Notes: a model not told the origin generated them from the letters alone. Positions 28,915 to 38,699 are shown, numbered from the stretch's first letter. The stretch: DNA of 64,000 nt from Sporocytophaga sp. (GCA_024707265.1 JANQAB010000001.1:193501-257500); one strand, 5' to 3'. Numbers and translations are program-made.

Positions 28915-30417
28915 AATTCCTGATTGATTCAAGTATTGCCTTGATATCATTGATTGTTGTGATAGGGTTAAGAATGGTAAATTTGAGATAAAACTTTCCG
29001 TTTACTTTTGTGCTCGCCAGCAATACCTCACCACTATTGAACAATGTCTTTTTGATCTTTAAATTAAGATCACAGATATTCTCCGAAGAAACATTTTCAG
29101 GCACATATCTAAAAACCAGGACACTGAAATCCGAATGGCAGAGGAGTTCAAATTCAGGATCTGATTCTATTAACTTAGCAGCCTGCTCTGTTGTATCTAT
29201 GACTTTGTCTATATAGCTACCCAACTTTTCTCTTCCCATAAGTCTGAGGGTACACCAAAGTTTCAGGGCATCAAACCTTCTGGTAGACTGAGTTACGGTT
29301 TTATTAATCTGGGCAGGATGTTCCTCATAGTCCTGTTCCTGAGGATTGAGATAATCTGCATGATGCCTGATGATATCAAGGCTACGCTTATTCTTAACTA
29401 TAATGGCGCTGCTGCTGATTGGTTGAAAAAAGATTTGTGATAATCTATCGTTACCGAATCGCTTAGTTCTATTCCGTTTAGCAAATGTCTGTACTTGTCT
29501 GAAAGCAGGAGTCCGCATCCATAAGCGGCATCAACATGCAACCACAGATTGTGTTTACGTGCCAGATGTCCTATTTCATTTAAGGGATCGACATTCCCGA
29601 AGTCTGTTGTAGCTGCAGTTGCAACGATAGCAATTGGAATATTTCCGGACTCGATTTCTTTTTCGATGGCTTGATGCAGCGCTGAAGACTGCATTCTAAA
29701 ACGTCTGTCAGTCGGAATTCTGACAAGGGCTTGCTCGCCAAGTCCCATCAGGGATGCATTTTTCTGATTACTAAAGTGTGATTTGTCAGAAACGAAAATT
29801 CTGAATTTTGAAGCATCTTTAGGATTCCCATGAATTTTGACATTATGCTTCAAATGGGTGCTTGCATAATTGTCACGGGCCAATAAAAGACCCATAAGAT
29901 TGCTTTGTGAACCACCGGCAGTAAATACTCCGTCTGCACATAACGTATACCCTATCTGCCCGGCAGTCCAGTCTATCAGTTTTCTTTCCATCAAAGTTCC
30001 TCCAGCACTTTGATCCCATGTATCTTGTGATGAATTGATAGCGCTTATTAACACCTCCGCCCATAATGCCGGTATGACTACCGGGCAGTTTAAATGCGCA
30101 ATGTATTTAGGCAAATGAAAAGCTGTGGCATGATCTACATAAAGCCTATTGATCTCTTCCTCCAGCTGCCTATAATTTTTTAATGGCTTATCAAAATCAA
30201 CTTTATCAAATTGTTCTCCTAACCTAGTCGGAGATATACCGCTAAAAGGGTTCTTGGTATTTTCCAGAAACCTTTCCGTTACTTGAATGGCCGATTGCAT
30301 TGCTTTCTGATAATCAGCTACGGTATTCTCATAAAATATATCATTTAGAAAATAATCAGTATTAGGTTCTGCAGGAATACTGATCTTTTTAATTCCTGGT
30401 TGAATTAGATCTTGCAT
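28892..30417 (-). CDS. PLP-dependent diaminobutyrate/lysine/ornithine-type decarboxylase, frameshifted
   Basis: Group II pyridoxal-phosphate decarboxylase of the DABA/RhbB/DesA type, ~508 residues once joined. The first frame covers the N-terminus and large domain (TAGGSQSNLMGLLLARD; HVDAAYGCGLLLS) up to the PLP lysine in SVTIDYHKSFF, then stops at 29398. Adding one T to the six-T run (minus strand, near 29411) gives HKSFFQPISSSAIIVKNKRSLD, the exact family continuation, in frame with the C-terminal part ending at 28892. It supplies the diamine for the N-hydroxylase in a citrate-hydroxamate pathway. The amino-acid substrate (2,4-diaminobutyrate, ornithine or lysine) cannot be fixed by eye. 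The gene lies 28 bases behind the nitroreductase gene and overlaps the synthetase-acyltransferase gene. Confidence 0.85.
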
Positions 30418-30445
30418 AATCTCTGTTGTAAGTTGTTTGAAAAAA

Positions 30446-31084
30446 TCAGTTTAGCCAGGTGGTCTTTTGTTCTATAGGTGTTCTCTTCTTCTCAATGTCG
30501 TAAGCTCCAGCATCATAATGACCAATAAAGAACAGTCCTAATGACTGCTCATTCTCCAGCAAGCCTAACGACTTGACAAATTCAATAGCCGGACCATTCG
30601 TTGCCCAGTATGAACCAAGATCATAAGCAGTACAGGTCAAAGCCATATTCTGAACTGCACAAGAGACTGCTGCAACTTCTTCCCATTCAGGAATGGTTAC
30701 ACTTGCACTGCGATTCAGGATAATGGCTATGATGCAGGAAGCAGGTAAAGGATAATTCCGAAGGTACCTCAGCTTTTCAGCAAGAGCTACCTGATTGGGT
30801 GCAGTTTTACTGTATATAGGCAAATAATAGTCAGCCATAAACTTTCCATAATTGATAAGTTGTTTGCCCTGAAGCACAACAAATCTCCATGGTTCCGTCA
30901 TTTTATGCGTTGGAGCCCAGCTGGCATTAGTCAGGATCTCCAGAATCAGATCTTCAGAAATCGACTTCTTCAGATAGTCATCAGCATATATGCTTCTGCG
31001 ACTACGGATAATTTCTGATATCATGTTTCCCCTCAATAAGTCAGAGTTTGTTGATAGAACTGAAATCGTATCGTATGAATTCAT
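30446..31084 (-). CDS. Nitroreductase-family FMN oxidoreductase
   Basis: 212 residues with the nitroreductase fold pattern: IIRSRRSIY near residue 26 (FMN phosphate), NASWAPTHKMTEPWRFVVLQG, and a C-terminal GLFFIGHYD. It lies 12 bases after the first synthetase gene and 28 bases before the decarboxylase gene, inside the NIS operon. This is not one of the standard partners in aerobactin, rhizobactin or desferrioxamine operons. Possible roles are reduction of over-oxidised (nitro/nitroso) intermediates, of an unsaturated acyl group, or of ferric siderophore. The N-terminal ~20 residues precede the usual family start; Met21 is an alternative. Confidence 0.8.
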   Translation of the reverse strand: MNSYDTISVLSTNSDLLRGNMISEIIRSRRSIYADDYLKKSISEDLILEILTNASWAPTHKMTEPWRFVVLQGKQLINYGKFMADYYLPIYSKTAPNQVALAEKLRYLRNYPLPASCIIAIILNRSASVTIPEWEEVAAVSCAVQNMALTCTAYDLGSYWATNGPAIEFVKSLGLLENEQSLGLFFIGHYDAGAYDIEKKRTPIEQKTTWLN

Positions 31085-31096
31085 GGCAATACTATA

Positions 31097-32923
31097 TCAA
31101 TCGGTTGCTATTAAATTTTTAATACTTTGTTTCTCCGGATGCCTGTATTTATATATCGGATTTTGATGCTTTCCGACCAGTTGAAAACTTGAAACCGGAT
31201 CTGATGCATTGAACATTTGCCTGTGGTTGCGTAACTGCAGTCTGTTTAAGCATGACTGGTCATACTCCTTTACAAAGAGATTTAATCTCGCAAACTTGTG
31301 TTCCAGATGAACATTTTCCTGTTGGTAATCATGAATACATTCTGCCACTAGTCTCCAGAACTCTTCATCCATAAACTGACAGCACTCCTCAAGAATTGAT
31401 GCAACAAACCGAAAGAACCCATCGAAAACATCAATGAGGATGTTTAACATTCTAATGTAGTCCGGTATATCAAGATAAATGCGTTGTGCTTTTTCAGGTA
31501 ATTTTAATTCAGGATTAAATACATTGATCTCTTCTGTTATGTCTTTCATTATTACCTTTACCGGAATATGATTCTCCAGTACCAGAATCACATTTTCCCC
31601 ATGTGGTATAAAGCTCAGGTCATATTCATAAAAGGCGTGCAACAAAGGAGTCAGGTAACAACGAAAGTATTTGCTAAGCCAATCCGAAATAGTCAATCCT
31701 GATCTTTTAATTATTTCAGGAAGCAATGCCTGGTTCTCATGATCAATGTGTATCAATGCCGCCATTGTCATAAGCTGCTGCCCTGCTCTGGTTACGGAAG
31801 CAGGGCTTTCTCTCCATAAGGCTGAGAGCATTTTGTTGTAAACGGAAGTCTGCCCGAATTTTTCAAAGGTAAAATTTCTGTATCCTACAGTTGCAACTTC
31901 ACATAGCATCGTAAATCCAAGGCTTTTAAAATAAGGATCTTCACCAATAGTACTTTTAATCCAATGAGTGATGGCAGGTGTTGTGTCCATAAAATAGGGA
32001 CTCATTCCTCGGAAAAATCCCATATTAAGAATAGAAAGCGCTGTCTTGGTATAGAATTTATCCGGATTGCTTATATTGAATAAAGTGCGCAGGGACTGTT
32101 GTGAAAAATAATTATCAGGTCCTGAACCCAGCAATACCAGTTGATTCGTTGCTATATCCGGAGCAAACAAAATAGCCAGTTTGTTCTCCCATTGCCATGG
32201 ATGCACTGGTATGAAAACGTATTCGTCAGGATCTAAACCCTTTTCCACAAGCTGCCTGTTGAATTGCTGAACGATACCCTCACCTAATTCCTGGTTCATA
32301 ATTTTTTCATAAGGCAGCTCATCAACAGCATTGTACGCGGTATGAGATTTATGACCTGCGAGCCATATCAATTGAATTGGCTGATTGGCTTCTGGGGCGT
32401 ATTTCCTGTAGTCCTCAGCATCAAATCCTATCCGACCATTGTTAGCAACAAAAATCGGATGACCGTTAAACATCGCATGTTCAATAGTCTGGTAATCGGC
32501 ATTCACAAGTTTATTAACCGGAATCTGATTATGCTTTAGAATAAACATACTTCCGTAAAGGGTTGCAGTTATTTCCTCTAAATAGCCAGGCAGTAAAGTT
32601 TCCGGAATTTCCAGATTATGTTGAAACTCCAGAATGAAATGAATGCTTTCCGGCAACTGGCTTTTCCCGTTTACTATTTTTCTAACGGAACCTTTCTTTA
32701 TAAGCCAATGGTTTAAATTCAGAACACGGGCTTCGAAATGATAGGTAATACAGGGATCTTCAGGTGCTATTAATTTATAGATTCCCCATCCGTTTTGATT
32801 CCCCTGTAATTGCGGCTTTATAATAGATTCATGAGCAAACTCACTAATGATCTTTTGTATATGAATCCCATTAGCCTTTTCCCAGAGATCTTTGGTGATG
32901 TGGGCGCTTGACTCTTTATTCAT
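31097..32923 (-). CDS. NIS siderophore synthetase, IucA/IucC family
   Basis: 608 residues, the normal length for a stand-alone NIS synthetase. Family blocks seen: GHPIFVANNGRIGFDAEDYRKYAPE (~160-184, the GHP...K/R...GF block), VFIPVHPWQWENKL, LRTLFNISNPDKFYTKTALSI and GENVILVLENHIPVKVIMKD near residue 455. It condenses an amine or hydroxylamine with a carboxylate (citrate, succinate or their adducts) through an acyl-adenylate. It is the first gene of a six-gene minus-strand operon and has its own strong promoter 45 bases upstream. With the second, fused synthetase it points to a product with two different condensations, as in citrate-centred siderophores (schizokinen/aerobactin type). Type A versus C could not be decided from sequence. 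Confidence 0.88.
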   Translation of the reverse strand: MNKESSAHITKDLWEKANGIHIQKIISEFAHESIIKPQLQGNQNGWGIYKLIAPEDPCITYHFEARVLNLNHWLIKKGSVRKIVNGKSQLPESIHFILEFQHNLEIPETLLPGYLEEITATLYGSMFILKHNQIPVNKLVNADYQTIEHAMFNGHPIFVANNGRIGFDAEDYRKYAPEANQPIQLIWLAGHKSHTAYNAVDELPYEKIMNQELGEGIVQQFNRQLVEKGLDPDEYVFIPVHPWQWENKLAILFAPDIATNQLVLLGSGPDNYFSQQSLRTLFNISNPDKFYTKTALSILNMGFFRGMSPYFMDTTPAITHWIKSTIGEDPYFKSLGFTMLCEVATVGYRNFTFEKFGQTSVYNKMLSALWRESPASVTRAGQQLMTMAALIHIDHENQALLPEIIKRSGLTISDWLSKYFRCYLTPLLHAFYEYDLSFIPHGENVILVLENHIPVKVIMKDITEEINVFNPELKLPEKAQRIYLDIPDYIRMLNILIDVFDGFFRFVASILEECCQFMDEEFWRLVAECIHDYQQENVHLEHKFARLNLFVKEYDQSCLNRLQLRNHRQMFNASDPVSSFQLVGKHQNPIYKYRHPEKQSIKNLIATD

Positions 32924-32967
32924 AGTTTAAATAGTTTGTCCATTGTTTTTTATAAATTCAACTGACA

Positions 32968-32998
32968 CAAAACTATATTGAATGAAGAGAAGCTACAA
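32968..32998 (-). promoter_or_regulatory. Promoter of the NIS siderophore operon
   Basis: On the minus strand TTG (32996-32998), 20 bases, then TAGTTTTG (32968-32975): a full match to the Bacteroidota consensus. It is identical in -7 sequence and spacing to the promoter of the ACP unit. The start codon is 45 bases downstream. Confidence 0.82.
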
Positions 32999-33010
32999 TC
33001 GCTTTGGGAA

Positions 33011-33060
33011 GGTAAAAAAAGGGTAGCCCGTAATGGTAGAATGATACCATTTCAAGGGTA
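33011..33060 (-). promoter_or_regulatory. Array of GGTA boxes (operator) upstream of the NIS promoter
   Basis: Plus-strand GGTA begins at 33011, 33022, 33035 and 33057, with an inverted TACC at 33045. The first two boxes form GGTAAAAAAAGGGTA, against GGTAAAAGAAGGGTA before the ACP gene. The distance from the nearest box to the -33 element (12 intervening bases) is the same in both places. Confidence 0.65.
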
Positions 33061-33153
33061 CAATTAAATCAGCAAATTATAACTGGTAGTGAAAAATGAA
33101 TCAGCCGTATCAGTTCTACATTCATTTGTTCCTTCGGAAAAATAAGAAATAGA

Positions 33154-33189
33154 GCAAAAAAATAGCCCCAAATAATCCGGGGCTATTTC
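33154..33189 (-). terminator. Rho-independent terminator of the GH30 gene
   Basis: Minus-strand stem AAATAGCCCC / GGGGCTATTT (33161-33170 with 33180-33189) followed by TTTTTTTGC. It lies 80 bases past the GH30 stop codon and insulates the siderophore operon from it. Confidence 0.9.
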
Positions 33190-33269
33190 AATTTACGAAG
33201 TATTAAATTAACAGGTGTATTACAAATTAATATCCATAGTGTAATGTAAAGAGCAAAAGCACTCCTACT

Positions 33270-35513
33270 TTATTGTCTTACTATTTTATAAAATCTTAAG
33301 CCCTGATGATCTTCAATTGAAAGCAGATAAACACCGGGAAGCAAATCTTCTGCTATGCTACTGTGATCTGAAGCTTGCCCTTCTTCCATAACAGCACCTT
33401 TCATATCCATAATTCTGAACTTAAAATCTCCAACATGACTGATCTTTAAACCGTCATTGCCAAAGGGATTAGGACTAAGCGTAGTCGCAGCAATTTTACT
33501 ATCTTTTATATCAGTAATTACTTCATTATTAAAAACCATATAATTCAAATTCATATAATTTGCATCAAATACAAGACGCAATATATGCTGACCTTCTGTA
33601 AGGTTAATATTGTTAAGCGTTATCGTTTGATAGGTCTGCCAGCCTTGAGTATTTGGAATATTAATCGGTCCTGTAATGTCAACGCCATCCACTTCTATAT
33701 GGAATATCTTTCCATCACCATCTGCAGCAGCTCTCACATCAATACTATATGCACCGGTTGATTTAACATTAACAGTGTATTCCAGCCACTCATTCTGCAT
33801 AATGTAGGCGATGTTATATCCTCCCCCCTCATCACTGCACACTTCTATGTCTACATCTTCATTACTTCTGTAATTGACAACAGGTGTAACCTGGCTCCCA
33901 GGGGTATCATCAAAGTACGCATTTCCATTTCCTCCAAGGTCAAATTCTTCCAGCTGTATTGTACCAGGGATATCATGAGGTTTTCCGTTATACGGGCTTT
34001 GAGGAATATTAACTTTGATAACGACAGCTGCGGAGGTTGTTTTATTTCCTGAGTTATCTGTTGCTATGGCAGTTATGGAATATGAACCAGCGCCTACATT
34101 TGTCCATGAATAAGTATAAGGCGATGAAGCATCTTCTCCTAACTTGACTGCTCCGTTATAAAACTCCACTTTCGAAATTGTCCCATCAGGGTCAGAAGCA
34201 TTAGCAGATATATTTATTGTAGCAGGGGAAGTGAATGTTGCATCATTTGCGGGTGCAGTAATGCTCACAATAGGAAATCCGGCAGGCGCTTTTCCTACAA
34301 AAGATGTCATACTCTGGGCATCCAGAGTAACTTGAAAAGACCCATCAGGATCGTTGATATTAGCTTCTTTCTGAAGGTTCTTTGAACCTGAGGTAACATA
34401 TCTTTCCCAGGTCTGAACTTTGGTACCAGGAATTGACAGGGTAATGGTTTTCGAAGAAGTACTTCTGTTTAAAGCAACGATAACCACATCATCACCTTTT
34501 TTATAAGCAGATACATATACATCGGTAGTAGGATTTTTGGTAGCATCAACTCTGTAATATCCTGGCCGCACAAATTTAGAATAATGCGTCATCATGTATC
34601 CCCGCTTACTAATGGTACCATCTTCTTTCATAGGGCTGTATTGCCTTCTGATATACCACCATACATACGCCTGGAATTCTGCATCAGCCAATGCACTGTG
34701 GATATGAAAACCGGTCTCAAGTGCTTCAGGCCAACGATCTGCTGATTGTGCTTCACTGTTGGGATGGTAAACCTCCGTCATCCAAAGTTCTTTTCCTGCA
34801 CCCTTTTGCTTAAAAAGCGGATAAGTGAAATTACTATAGGCAGTTCCGTAAAGGTGCGCCCCCAGGATATCCATGTTTGCTAAGGCCTGCGGATCATTCA
34901 GAATTGGATCAGACATGTTTTTCAGATAGGAGAATGATTCCGGGGAGATCACTCTGCAATTGATAGATCCAGCATTTTCCTTCATAAAGCGTAGTATCTC
35001 CTGTGGAGTCCACCAGGTCCAGTCGTGCGCATAATCTGGTTCATTCTGAACAGAAATCGCATACAACTCTACACCATTATCTTTCATGTACTTGACAAAG
35101 TCATTTAAGTGTTGGGCATAAGCAGCATACATATTAGATCTCAATCTCTTGGCATTTGTTTGTGTCCCACGGGTAAAGGTTTCAATCATGTTTGCTGGAG
35201 GATTCCAGGGGGAGGCAAAAACAATCGCTCCCAATTCTATTGCTCTTTTAGCAGTGGCTAGTTCTCTGGACCACTCACTGGGTTTATCAGAGACCCAGAT
35301 TCGAAGAACGGACATCCCCATTTGTCCTGCTCCATTTCCAAATGCAGTTTCTCTTTGTGAAGCTGTTAAATCACCCACCCACACAGGGTGATTGATTCCC
35401 CCAAAACCTCTTATATATTGTTTCTGGGAAGACAATGTAACAGTTGCTGTTTGAGCAAATACATGGATGCAAACAAGCAATGCTACAATCGATGTTAATA
35501 ATTTTTTTCTCAT
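33270..35513 (-). CDS. GH30 subfamily 8 glucuronoxylanase with CBM6, T9SS-secreted
   Basis: 747 residues. Signal peptide (1-20), GH30 (beta/alpha)8 plus side beta-domain (~25-395), bacterial Ig module (~400-495), CBM6-like module (~510-660), type A T9SS sorting domain (~675-747). The acid/base is Glu158 in SVQNEPD and the nucleophile Glu247 in WMTEVYHP. The loop YVWWYIRRQYSPMKEDGTISKR keeps the arginines that bind the 4-O-methylglucuronate branch in subfamily 8, so cleavage of glucuronoxylan near such branches is predicted. It is monocistronic with its own terminator. It lies between the siderophore operon and a sigma-factor cassette. Confidence 0.9.
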   Translation of the reverse strand: MRKKLLTSIVALLVCIHVFAQTATVTLSSQKQYIRGFGGINHPVWVGDLTASQRETAFGNGAGQMGMSVLRIWVSDKPSEWSRELATAKRAIELGAIVFASPWNPPANMIETFTRGTQTNAKRLRSNMYAAYAQHLNDFVKYMKDNGVELYAISVQNEPDYAHDWTWWTPQEILRFMKENAGSINCRVISPESFSYLKNMSDPILNDPQALANMDILGAHLYGTAYSNFTYPLFKQKGAGKELWMTEVYHPNSEAQSADRWPEALETGFHIHSALADAEFQAYVWWYIRRQYSPMKEDGTISKRGYMMTHYSKFVRPGYYRVDATKNPTTDVYVSAYKKGDDVVIVALNRSTSSKTITLSIPGTKVQTWERYVTSGSKNLQKEANINDPDGSFQVTLDAQSMTSFVGKAPAGFPIVSITAPANDATFTSPATINISANASDPDGTISKVEFYNGAVKLGEDASSPYTYSWTNVGAGSYSITAIATDNSGNKTTSAAVVIKVNIPQSPYNGKPHDIPGTIQLEEFDLGGNGNAYFDDTPGSQVTPVVNYRSNEDVDIEVCSDEGGGYNIAYIMQNEWLEYTVNVKSTGAYSIDVRAAADGDGKIFHIEVDGVDITGPINIPNTQGWQTYQTITLNNINLTEGQHILRLVFDANYMNLNYMVFNNEVITDIKDSKIAATTLSPNPFGNDGLKISHVGDFKFRIMDMKGAVMEEGQASDHSSIAEDLLPGVYLLSIEDHQGLRFYKIVRQ

Positions 35514-35732
35514 GATTACCAGATTCTCTATAAATCTTTGCTATTAATATTTTCAAAGGATTTTCACCATATATAGTTTAACCCGATAGTTTATTCATCC
35601 AATAGTCCCCTATTCATGATGAGCTAAACATACTCATACTATATGATCTAAAAATTTCTACTCTACAAAATAAGGAATCTGATTGTAAACATATTTTAAG
35701 AAAAATATTAAAATAATCTATAATTGCTGGGA

Positions 35733-35763
35733 CTGATGCCATCACTTAAAGTGATGGCATCAG
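35733..35763. terminator. 15-bp perfect hairpin after the anti-sigma cassette
   Basis: CTGATGCCATCACTT, one A, then AAGTGATGGCATCAG. The T-rich tail is on the plus strand (TTAATTTTATTT); on the minus strand the tail lacks a T-run. It lies 33 bases past the anti-sigma stop and probably ends or stabilises that transcript. Confidence 0.6.
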
Positions 35764-35795
35764 TTAATTTTATTTAATTTAAAATTAAAGAATAG

Positions 35796-36906
35796 CTACT
35801 TTGTTATAGTTACGGTACCTTCATCAACACTTCCATCAGAATATTCTATGGTAAAAAAGTATAAGCCAATTCCTAAACTTAGCCCCATATTGCTCTCTCC
35901 GGACCACTCCTCCGGCTGAAAATTCTGTACCCTGGATTGATAATAAACCTTACCGCTCTTCTCAATGAGTACAAAATTTACAGCCTCTTTATCCCTGTCA
36001 TAAGGAACAGACCAGGCACGGTCATATTCTGGATTAAAAACATAAGCTTTTGAAGTTGTACATATCTGCTCCGGAATCACAATTTTACTTGTGCCTTCTA
36101 CCATACAACTTCTGGAATCTTTTATCCTGAGGTAATATGTTCCTGATGAAAGCTCATCAAAATGTGACAATGATTGTTTATCATTCAACATAAAAGTGTA
36201 TGGAGGTTTTCCACCTTTAACAGTCTCAGGGTACAACTGAACCTTACCAGTTTCTTTTCCTTTACAGCTAGCTGTCACCGCATATCGAACATCCCCTTTT
36301 AGTTCTGCACAAGGATCCTTTTGCGGCAAAACTGCTGGCTGAATCTTCTTGTCTTCATTACTGACTGCAGAATCTTTTAATGTTAATCCCGATTGAGGGA
36401 TCAATGGAGGCTCATCCTTTTCTGTTAATTCAGAAGGTGCGACCTCTTGAGATTGGATTGATTGTTTATCTGATTTAACAGTTAAACTTTCTTTAGAGTG
36501 CTTATCCGGCTTTGATAAAGGTAAAGGCATCGCTTCAGGTTCCCGAGTCTTTTTCAGAAACTACTACCTGCACTTGTTTTGAAGTCACATTTACAGGGAC
36601 ATCAGCTTCTGAGCTAAGATTATAATATACATAAATTCCGCCTGCAAGACCGATTAATAAAGCCAGAGCATATACATTCCAATTTGGCTTGGACTTATAT
36701 AAGTATAAATCCTTGCGCATCTGTTCCTTTAATTTTAAAGCTTCCTGAGCTATGACCAATTCATCAGCTAACATGGAAAGCTCAAGACTCTTTCTTAACT
36801 GCTCATCAGAAGCAAGTTCTCCTTCAAACAAAGCTCTTTCCTCCTGGCTCATCTTGCCTTTGGCATAGAGTTCGATCTTTTCTATTATATCACTACCTGA
36901 GCTCAT
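35796..36906 (-). CDS. Membrane anti-sigma protein with SprB-like repeat and CHU_C (T9SS type B) end, cassette A, frameshifted
   Basis: Joined length ~369 residues. The first frame (36906-36535) gives a cytoplasmic anti-sigma-like domain (EKIELYAKGKMSQEERALFEGELASDEQL) and one transmembrane helix (NVYALALLIGLAGGIYVYY, ~76-94), then stops. Removing one A from the five-A run at ~36556 gives ...VVVSEKTREPEAMPLP..., continuing into the second frame: a low-complexity linker, an SprB-like repeat (TASCKGKETGKVQLYPETVKGGKPPYTF) and a CHU_C domain ending DEGTVTITK. The intact paralogue at 50856-52013 has this same order, which supports joining. The start overlaps the sigma gene by 14 bases. The predicted job is to hold the ECF sigma factor inactive while its C-terminal part reaches through the periplasm. 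Confidence 0.8.
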
Positions 36907-37477
36907 TTTTCAAAAAATTAATCATTGAACCATCATTTTCAACAAGCTCCATGAGCTTCTGCTTACACCTGTAATGCGTACTCTTAGCCACTGTTTCTCC
37001 CGCAAAATTCATTTTCTGAGCAACTTCTTTCATGCTCAGATTGTCGTATATAACATACTTGAGTATCTGTTTGCATTTTTCGCCAACTTTACTCATAAAC
37101 TGCTCTATCAATTCTTCCTTTTCCTTTGTAATAATTACTGCAAGATGGCTTTCTTCCAAAGGCTGCATCTGCATTTTTGAAATATCTAATTGTTTATTTC
37201 TTCTCTTTATTCTGTTGATCCATAAGTTTCTGGAAACAAAATACAAGAAGCCATTTACATCTTTTCCATGTTCGAATTTACCAAGCCGGACTGTAGTAAA
37301 AAGAGATACTACCGCATCCTGGAAAATGTCTTTTGCTTCGTCTTCATCGCCATTGTTCAGGCAGATGTATTTCATGATCTGAGGCAAAGCAGACTGATAT
37401 AAATGGTTAAGGACTCTCGAATTCTGGCCATTGAGAATAGCTTCAATAATTTCCTGATTTTTGTCCTTTTTTAACAT
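36893..37477 (-). CDS. ECF-type RNA polymerase sigma factor, cassette A
   Basis: ~194 residues from ATG 37477 (Met14 of a longer frame that begins at 37516 with an unlikely Cys/Leu/Phe-rich stretch). Region 2 is seen as DEAKDIFQDAVVSLF and FLYFVSRNLWINRIKRR. Region 4 is seen as CKQILKYVIYDNLSMKEVAQKMNF...VAKSTHYRCKQKL. It lies between a PorP/SprF-like gene and the anti-sigma gene, all on one strand, and overlaps the latter. It is clearly paralogous to the sigma factor at 52010-52585 (shared N-x-Q-V-L-x-x-L-Y, DIFQDAV, LSMKE, HYRCKQ). Its regulon is unknown. Confidence 0.88.
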   Translation of the reverse strand: MLKKDKNQEIIEAILNGQNSRVLNHLYQSALPQIMKYICLNNGDEDEAKDIFQDAVVSLFTTVRLGKFEHGKDVNGFLYFVSRNLWINRIKRRNKQLDISKMQMQPLEESHLAVIITKEKEELIEQFMSKVGEKCKQILKYVIYDNLSMKEVAQKMNFAGETVAKSTHYRCKQKLMELVENDGSMINFLKNELR

Positions 37478-37617
37478 ATTCTTCCTACAAACAAATAGTT
37501 TAAAAAGTAAACACAATTGTTAAGTGATATAGAAATCAAATTATAATCAACTGAAAAACCAATCACCACAGTAAATTCTGCAAATCAAAGAATTACATTT
37601 TCAATTTCTGGAAGATA

Positions 37618-38523
37618 TCATTCCTTGATAATATAATAATGAAGGTTTAACTCATACTGATTTGCAACAGGGTATACGTTGGATTGAGTCTTGAGGTATG
37701 CCAAAGAGAAGTCAAAATAATTTTTGTAAAGATTGATTTTATAAAGGTCGAGGATCAGACCAGAGCCGTTGCCGGTATAATGAAAGGCACTGATTCCTAC
37801 TGTATTGGACAAAACAAATCCTGCCTGAAGTATATAGGAGGAAGAAACTCCCGGAATCCAGTTACCTCTGGCTGCACCACGAATTTGTGTATTAGGCCCC
37901 AAATCGAAATACTTTTCCCCATATAGATTAACATACCTGTTAATCAGAAAGGTATAGTTGATAGGCGTAACAGTAGGGTTGTTAAAATCATTGAGAGAAG
38001 CTCCCAGACGAAAAGTAGGAGAATATAATGTGACGCTCCCATGACCTGCCCAGGTAAAGGAAGAACCTGAAGCTCCCGCAGCAGAAGCATCAAAGTTGTA
38101 ATTAATCATATGAAAAGCAATACCTCCGGACAGGTATAAATCTTCTTTTAAAGGAATATGAATAGCATAACGCAATATTGCTCTTACCCTGTTGAAATAT
38201 TCTCCTTCCCGATCATTATACAATCCTCCCCCAATGATATGTTTCTTATTTACAGACCTTTTTGATTCACTCTCCCACTTTTGCAAATTTATATTGGCAT
38301 CTGCATAATATGTCCTGATTACCGAGTATCTGCCAAAATAGGACCTGAAAACAAAATTTGACTGAAAGTCATTATCGAGACAAGCATGAGAAGGGGCATG
38401 TAACTGAATATTCTTCGGAAAGTGTATGAACGACTCTGAGAAATTGCTTTGTGCAAAAGCCTTCAAAGAGCAGAAGCATATGATTGTCAGCAAAAAAAGT
38501 CCCTTTGTGTACATTTTAAACAC
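37618..38523 (-). CDS. PorP/SprF-like outer-membrane protein, cassette A
   Basis: 301 residues: signal peptide (1-25, ...SLKAFAQ) followed by an alternating beta-barrel pattern of aromatic strands (e.g. HIIGGGLYND, LYLSGGIAFHMINYNF, FRLGASLNDFNNPTVTPI) that fits the PorP/SprF family. Members work with the T9SS to export or anchor partners with type B (CHU_C) sorting domains, as SprF does for SprB. Here two CHU_C proteins are adjacent: the anti-sigma protein downstream and the surface protein divergently encoded at 38700. The gap to the sigma gene is ~140 bases from the chosen start. The family call rests on pattern and context, so it is moderately certain. Confidence 0.75.
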   Translation of the reverse strand: MFKMYTKGLFLLTIICFCSLKAFAQSNFSESFIHFPKNIQLHAPSHACLDNDFQSNFVFRSYFGRYSVIRTYYADANINLQKWESESKRSVNKKHIIGGGLYNDREGEYFNRVRAILRYAIHIPLKEDLYLSGGIAFHMINYNFDASAAGASGSSFTWAGHGSVTLYSPTFRLGASLNDFNNPTVTPINYTFLINRYVNLYGEKYFDLGPNTQIRGAARGNWIPGVSSSYILQAGFVLSNTVGISAFHYTGNGSGLILDLYKINLYKNYFDFSLAYLKTQSNVYPVANQYELNLHYYIIKE

Positions 38524-38699
38524 AGACCAGTGCCGTGATTTTAGTTTTATTTTTCCTAAATTTCAAAAATACATTTACTTTTTTATTATTCGTTTGTAGA
38601 AACGTAAATCAGGAATAAAATCCTAAAATATTTCTTCGTAAGAAGATATATATTTACATGTTTAAGTCTTCAAAGGTTGTTGAACTACCTGAAAAGCAA

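Noticed and set aside
37478-37516. Start of sigma factor A at 37516
   Set aside because: The extra 13 residues are Cys/Leu/Phe-rich and absent from the paralogue. Met at 37477 aligns with it.
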